From Microcebus murinus (taxonomy: Eukaryota > Chordata > Mammalia > Primates > Cheirogaleidae), in NCBI RefSeq assembly GCF_040939455.1, contig NC_134112.1, positions 64,993,001-65,057,000 of the forward strand: a stretch of 64,000 bases of DNA, given 5' to 3'. Positions 57,924-64,000 of this stretch are shown piece after piece; position 1 is the first letter of the stretch; each line of letters starts with the position of its first letter. Made by a program: the position numbers and the translations under genes. The notes below the pieces were generated by a model that had not been told where the DNA came from, searched no databases, and was given only the letters and a program-made list of their open reading frames with translations.

Positions 57924-59519
57924 TCAGCTAGGACCTAGGAGAGTGAAACCCATATTTTAGTATCAATTCTCCCACAATGAATTCTTTGAAGGACTAGACT
58001 TCAAAACGAAGTAAGTCTAAACACAACATGAATCTATAGCTGAGCTCCAGTCCTGAGAAGTAGATAGGTGAGTTTATAATCATTTATAGTCAGTTTTTAT
58101 CACTTGCCAATCCAGTGATAAGAACTGGATATGTAAGAAACAATGTGTAAGTAAGTAATCGATGGATGGTGAGGAGTGGTCAGTGAAAGCAATTAACTTG
58201 TCAAATAGTATAATTCACTTCTTTTATTTGGTTTTAAAAAACATTCTAGGATCTGTTTTTTAATAAGTTATTAACTCTGGTCTCTTTAAGATGTATTCCA
58301 AACATTTTTATTTTATTTATGTTGGCACTTCTCTTGTTAAGGCATGTGTAATCTAAAACAATAGTGATAGTTGCACACTTACAGGACATAAAATAAAAGA
58401 GTAAAAACTGAATTAATATAAAAGTATAAAATATACTGTACCCATTAGAATAAAAAACATTTCTCTCCCCTAATACAGACTCTTTTTTCCATGGTGTGGA
58501 TATTACTATACAGAAACAGATCATTGTCTCATAATAGTTATTGCTTTTTCAATTTTAAGAAAAGGAACCTAAATTATTAGATAACAATTATCAAAAAAGT
58601 TAGTCTATCTTTTTTATCTTTTCACACCTAAAAATATACTTTGTAATCATTTTCAAACTCTTCTGGTTCATGCTGATGAGACAAAGTGTGACACTCTCCT
58701 ATGAATGTGTGTGGTGTAAGATCGGTGGCTGTTAACACAGTGACAGGAAGGTTAGGGTAATTAATGAGGAATGAGGGTAGAAGGCACTTGCAGAATGTAA
58801 CATTTTCATAAATTGTATGTTCTCCAAGGAGCTTCTTATTATGGTTCCTTCAGTACCAACCCCATCATTTCTTTGGAACATGTCGCATTCTAAACTAGTG
58901 CTCCATTCCCAAGGCAACTCTCCTCAATGCAGCTCTTTGGTGTGCCATGGATTCTTCAGAGAAACTTATTTTGTCAAATGACAGTTGTCTTCTAATTCCT
59001 CATTCATTTCACCATAGTCTCACTTATGAATTTTAAGTTCATGTTCTCTTAGTTTTAGGGAGAAATTCTAGAACAGTTAAATCACTGTAAAATGGACACA
59101 TGTTTAATTCCAACTCTGCCATCCAACAAGTCTTTCAAGGTTTCAATGTTTTCTTCCTACTTACACCTCTCTTCATATTGTCATACTGAAATCTATGTTA
59201 TTTTTAGGGTTTTACCTGAGCACTATGAAAATAGTCATGGCATGGATAACTATAGTCTCAATACCTTTGTGGAAAGAAGTTTTGTATAAATTAATATTGT
59301 CTGCCCTCCACTTGCAGAGATGTAGCATTCCAGGGACGAATAACTGGATAATTCTGCTAAGAGTCATCATCCAAGGAAAGGATAGTCTGGAGGAATGCCA
59401 TGTGCAGAGGAATTTGGTCAGAGATGCTCTTTGCAGGTTTCTATATTCTGGAACCTTGGCAAAAAGTGAGCTCTAATCTGTCAACACTTAGGTACACCTA
59501 TGGAAACAACATTCATCAG
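57924..59519. other. No gene seen
   Basis: Unassigned DNA. The overlapping + frames at 59092-59289 and 59195-59476 and minus frames at 58246-58524 and 58732-58917 lack domain content. Confidence 0.45.
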
Positions 59520-59652
59520 AAATCAAGCAGATGGGAGGAGGGAAGAGGAGATGGGTAAATTCACACCTAACGGAAAGCAATTTATGTAACCAAAACATTT
59601 GTACTCCCATAATAGTCTGAAATTTTGGAAAAAGGAAAAAACAAACAAACCA
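59520..59652 (+). mobile_element. L1 3'UTR fragment with A-rich tail
   Basis: The end of an L1 3'UTR is visible: 'gatgggaggagggaagagg', 'atgtaaccaaaacatttgtac', 'tcccataatagtctgaaat', then 'aaaaaggaaaaaac(aaac)n'. Only the last about 120 bp are present. Confidence 0.8.
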
Positions 59653-61505
59653 TGAGCTCTGTGGAAATGAGCTGATTTTGAAGTGTTGTCTCTCCTTCAG
59701 AAACTCTTAATCCCAAATAGAGTGGGAATGATTTTCTTGAGGCTTTCCTAGTGGGTGCTTTAAATATGTCTTTGCATATTCTAGAGTGGAGAAATCAGTT
59801 CTGACCAGTGCTCCTCTAGGGATAGAATTTGTGTAAGAGTGGAGTTGCCAAGGCAATAATGACAGCTTTCTCTATACTCACTTCATTTGCCATTTTCTTC
59901 AAATTTAAAATAATAATAATAGTAAAATGAGTGGTCATCAAATGCCAAGGGCTGTGCTATGTCTTGGAGATCAGTTGAAATAGATATGGTCATTGCTATC
60001 ATGTAGGTAATAGGCTGGACACCTTACAGACTCACCTCTATCCAATCCTGGTTCATCACTTTAGAATTTGATGAGCTGGGTGGGAGGCAATTATCCATTT
60101 GCTGCACAAGCAGAGAACAGAGTAAGGCGGTGGAATATGCACAGGCCAGATCTTCAGGAAGCAGTGGTTTTTGTAGAGGTCCTCAGAGGAACTTTTAGAA
60201 ATTATGCTCTTCCTCAAAAGAATATAATGAGCAGGAGATAAATTCATGAAATCTATGAAAGCATATATTCTGATGAGGGAGGGCCACAAACCAGTATAAG
60301 AAGTTATTGCTGTAGAAAATGGGGAGCAAGAATCATGTTGGTATCAAGCATAACAGCAGTTTGTTATCCATTTGACAAATATGTGCTGATGGCGTGCTCT
60401 CTGAAAGGCACTGGAGATACATCCAGCAAGATGCAACTGTGGTTCTTTCTTTCATAAAGCTCACATATTAACTGGAGATATGAATTTTAAGAACCTAATT
60501 CCACAATTGCATGGTTTATTGTATTGTTGGAATTGTCAATATTATATGAAAAGCAGCTTTGGGATATAAGAAGAGCATATAAGAGGGGCTTCCTAAGTTG
60601 GTTTACAGCATTTGGAAATATATCTTTAAGGAAATTATACAAAGACTAAAAGTTTCTTGGAAATGGGTAGGGAAGGACAAATACTACAGTCAGAAGGAGC
60701 CATTTTTGTGTGTTCCATGGCAGAATAGAGCAGGGTGAGCATGAGTGGCTGAACTGAGGGATGGAGCAGATGGAACTGGAATGCAGAGTGGTGGGCAGGG
60801 CTCAACTCCTGCAAGTTCTAGTCAGCCATATTAAAGCACTACTAGATTGGGCATCTACCGAAGGTCTTTGGTTGGTAAAATGTTATGAAAAGATTAGTCT
60901 TTAAAGAATCAGTCTATACTGTGGAGTCTGTGCTAGGGTGAGGACAACAGTGAATTTAAGAGACTTGTTTGATACCCAGGAAAGTGATGATATAGATTTA
61001 GAGTGAGGCAGTGGCAGAATTTGGTGTTTGGATGGTTATAGGGAGTAAGTAAGAGGGAGGAATCTAATTTCTGTCTTATATAAATGGATAATAATGATAT
61101 TAATCACTGAAATAGGGGGCATACAATTATTTCCCTTTTCAGGGATAAATTGTTATTTAAGTTTTATATGCAGAGAGATGGAGATGCCTCTACAAATAGA
61201 GATGCCAACTAGGGAGCTGGCTATGAGGTTCTGCAACTCAGGGATGAGGCCGAGCCTAAAGGCATCAGTGTGTGAGTTAGTATTTTCTGAAGGGTAATTG
61301 AAATTATGGAAGTGGATGAGCTTGCCCAGGAAAAATATAGAGTGAACAGAGGGCAGCACATAGGATCAGGCTTGGAAAAAATACAATCTATAAATACCAA
61401 ATGAAGAAAAGAGTCTCCAAAGGAGACTGAGCTCTGACCAGATGTATGGAGGGAAAGAGACTGTCTTGAGAGATCTGTCTTTAGGCATCTCATTGGGCTT
61501 CAGAA
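59653..61505. other. No gene; possible ancient repeats
   Basis: 60365-60480 ('tttgacaaatatgtgctgatggcgtgctctctgaaaggcactgg' and following) and about 60885-61030 resemble the same ancient repeat family as at 40216-41090. The match is too weak for firm limits. The short frames around 61094-61493 on both strands overlap one another and have no recognisable features. Confidence 0.4.
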
Positions 61506-61690
61506 GTCAGGCTTCTTATCAGGACACTGCCACTGTGAACCTTTTAGGAATGTACTCTGTGAAGCCTCTGTGTTTCAATTTCCTCATCTATAAATGGGGA
61601 ATAAGAATATTTACCCACTTATCTCAGGAGGTATTGACTATAAACACAATGATGTCAGAAAGGTCTTTGGATACCAAATCCCCTATATAA
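61506..61690 (+). repeat. MIR SINE fragment
   Basis: 'agcctctgtgtttcaatttcctcatctataaatggggaataag' is typical of the MIR core and 3' half, and 'aaaggtctttggatacc' is a diverged tail. Confidence 0.75.
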
Positions 61691-61769
61691 CATAAATTAT
61701 AATTGTTTCATTGATTTCCCTCTTAAATATTTCATTAGCTTTGTTTATGTTCCTGAGGGTCAGTGTAGA

Positions 61770-62165
61770 GGAAAATATGTCCCTGCCACAGGGCCTTTGC
61801 TTGGCTTGCCCATCTACTCACCTCTTTAAATAAAGTTCTACTCATTTTTCAAATCTCAGCTCAAAACTCACTTCTTCAGAAATGCTTGGCCTCAACTTCC
61901 AACATAGGCCATACTCTTTTGATATATACCTGAATTTCCTTCCTTGAGAAGGCTTACCTTGGATTTTAATTAATCACAACTTTATGATTATTCATCTAAC
62001 ACATGTCTCCCACACTAAAATATATGCTTCATAAGAACATGAACCACCATGTATTTATTGATAAACTGCTTTATTTCCATTGCTTAAAATACTGTCTGTG
62101 GAAGGTAGACACTCAAATATATTAGTAGAACAAATGGAATAAATGGCTGAATAAATATTCTTATC
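61770..62165 (+). mobile_element. L2 LINE 3' end
   Basis: L2 order is clear: 'ccacagggcctttgcttggc', 'ctcatttttcaaatctcagctcaaaactcacttcttcagaaatgcttggcc', 'ttcataagaacatgaacc', 'cattgcttaaaatactgtctgtggaaggtagacactcaaatat', ending 'aatggctgaataaatatt'. Confidence 0.88.
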
Positions 62166-64000
62166 CTGTTCAAGACAAGAAAGAAGGATTGACGATAGAA
62201 AAATGACATTTGATTTAGCAACATGCAACTCATGTGTGAAATTAGGAAGAGCTAACTCAGTAAAGCATTTGAAATAAAAGATAAATACACTGAAGAATTA
62301 ATGGGAGATAAAATGCAGAAATGGAGAATGGACACTTGTTCAAGAATTCTGGCTATAAAAAAGGTGGGAAAGGAAGACTGGAAGTATTCTTCAAAACTTA
62401 GTGGATATGCCCTATTTTGTGGTCACTGGATAAGTGGAATGAATATTAGAGAGCTATAAAGAACAAACTCAAAAACCTGAAAATAATTTGGAGACAGAAG
62501 TCAGATATGAGGTGGCTTGGCATTCATGGAGATAGCGTAGTTTATGGACACACAGGGGTCAGTGGCTTACATGGAAAAGGGACCAGCACAGAGGATGAAG
62601 ATCAAGTGCATCAACTTTTGGAAAATATATGTTTTTGCCGTATTAGTATATCATTAAAATGGAGCTGCTTGAACATGATTTTTTTAGCACAGAATGCAAG
62701 GTGTCCCTCAGTAAATATGCTATATTAGGGTCTGGATAGGAGGCCAGTTAGTGTACAAAGATGCAGGTCTCAGAAGAAGGTATTATACAATGGTCTATCA
62801 GGCTGCTGCATACAGGCACTGATGAAGTACTCATATATGACATATGCAAAGTCCTTGAGGAGCCTGTATGTTGCTTTGAATAGGCTCTATTAGCAAATGA
62901 AGGTACCACAGCAGCTCACCAGTCTAGATAAACTGCTTCCCACACTTACTATATAGCAGGTCTTCTCTCTTTACAGCAATCTCAGCGACTGACTTCGATT
63001 ATCTGAGTTAGTTTTGGGCTAGAATAGATTATTGTGAAAATTTTCCCACAATTTTCAAGGTTGGTGTCCTATTATATTTCATATACTTCAGACTCCAGGA
63101 TAAAATGTCTTCCCCCAATTTTTCTGTTTGATGCATAATGAGTGGAATTGTAAAAATCCTGAGAAAGGGCTGCCCCTCTACCCAGAGCTTGGCTGACATA
63201 GAATTTTCATGTTTTTCTCCAGATTGCTTTCATCTGTTGCCAGACATCTGACCCTTTAGATAAAGTCTCTAAGGCTTGGAGGACAATTTGATAGTTAATA
63301 ACCTTCTTTTCCAGGAGAAAAGTTGATCTCCAGCTTTCAGAAGTCCGCTTTTAGAAGGGAGGCAGACTTAGAAGCTAAGGTCATTTTAGTCTTCTTTTAT
63401 ATGTTATAGAAAAGGAAAGAAGGCCATTTTAAAATGTAAACTTCCCTCTCAATGCTAGTTAGATGTCTGTTGTAATCAAAATAAAGTCAAATCTCCATAG
63501 GGCCTATTATTCACCCAATGTTGCATCCTCAGAAATTTCCTGTCTGTGTCTAAAAGTAAACACATTCAGATCTTAAATACTCCTTGATATTTAATCCCTT
63601 GAGAAAACAATAAAAGATTATTTTTCTAAAGCAAAGAAAAAATTCTTAAAAATCCTGTTTCCCAAACTCTTCCTCTCAGAATTTTATAGAAATTCCTCTG
63701 AGACCTTTCTTTTTTTCTTGCCTAACTGCCAGAAAATTCTTCATCTAGTCATCTTGAGCCAAATTTCCACTTCTCTCTTCCAGTCCTCTCAGGTACCATC
63801 CCCACCAGTGACTTTTCATCCTTTCCAGAATAAACAAGATGAAGTGAGTTTTGTGGTTCATAATTTTTCCATTCAATCATCACCCCACTGACGAGACAGA
63901 AACTGAGCCCAGAATCAGAATTCTTCTTAATTGAGAAAGAGGGGAAGTGTGATTTTTTTGGGTATTCTTGTCACACAAACTAACTCCCATAGCTCTCATT
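62166..64000. other. No gene seen
   Basis: Unassigned DNA to the end of the window. The 73-codon + frame at 62507-62728 has no recognisable features. Confidence 0.45.

Overview
The window is nuclear DNA from a mammal. It is most likely a strepsirrhine primate (lemur or loris group). The evidence is a 7SL-derived Alu left-monomer copy with the 'gcctgagcaagag' form typical of strepsirrhine Alus (about 37884-38040), fossil right-monomer (FRAM-type) copies, and young LINE-1 copies whose 3'UTR matches lemur-type L1. There are also MIR, L2, ERVL-MaLR LTRs, MER2, MER5, Tigger and mariner fossils found in placental mammals. The DNA is AT-rich. It looks like a gene desert or a very large intron: I found no exon chain, no CpG-island promoter and no intact host protein-coding gene. 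The species call is from memory of repeat families, not from a database search.

Layout. 1-8.2 kb: unannotated DNA, a FRAM with target-site duplications, a young L1 3' end, an older L1 3' end, then the 5' half of an old antisense L1. 8.2-16.5 kb: mostly unassigned DNA with a compound microsatellite, a MER5-like element and a 30-bp palindrome. 16.5-24.5 kb: a dead mariner transposase, a 1.8 kb L1 tail, MaLR LTRs, a MIR, MER2 and L2. 24.6-27.5 kb: an old antisense L1 interrupted by a FRAM, ending near a cluster of perfect palindromes. 29.7-31.0 kb: a MaLR LTR and a DNA transposon with well-preserved inverted termini and a TA duplication. 34.2-37.4 kb: a three-layer nest. An old antisense L1 was interrupted by a younger L1 whose 5' end carries an inverted piece of 5S ribosomal RNA; that L1 was in turn interrupted by a betaretrovirus-like solo LTR. 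37.6-64 kb: L2, Alu, MIR, L1, Tigger and MaLR fragments separated by long stretches I could not assign.

The observation most worth following is the 5S rRNA/L1 chimera at 35810-37201. It has a 15-bp target-site duplication, an L1-endonuclease-like site (TTATT/AA), a poly(A) tail, an L1 3' part and a 5S fragment (nt 14-89) in opposite orientation, with 4 nt of homology between the 5S piece and the target. This is what twin priming would give if the second primer had copied 5S rRNA instead of L1 RNA. It is a single event rather than a genetic system, and I see no convincing undescribed multi-gene system in this window. The open reading frames present lie in L1 ORF2, transposase relics and LTRs, or are short chance frames.
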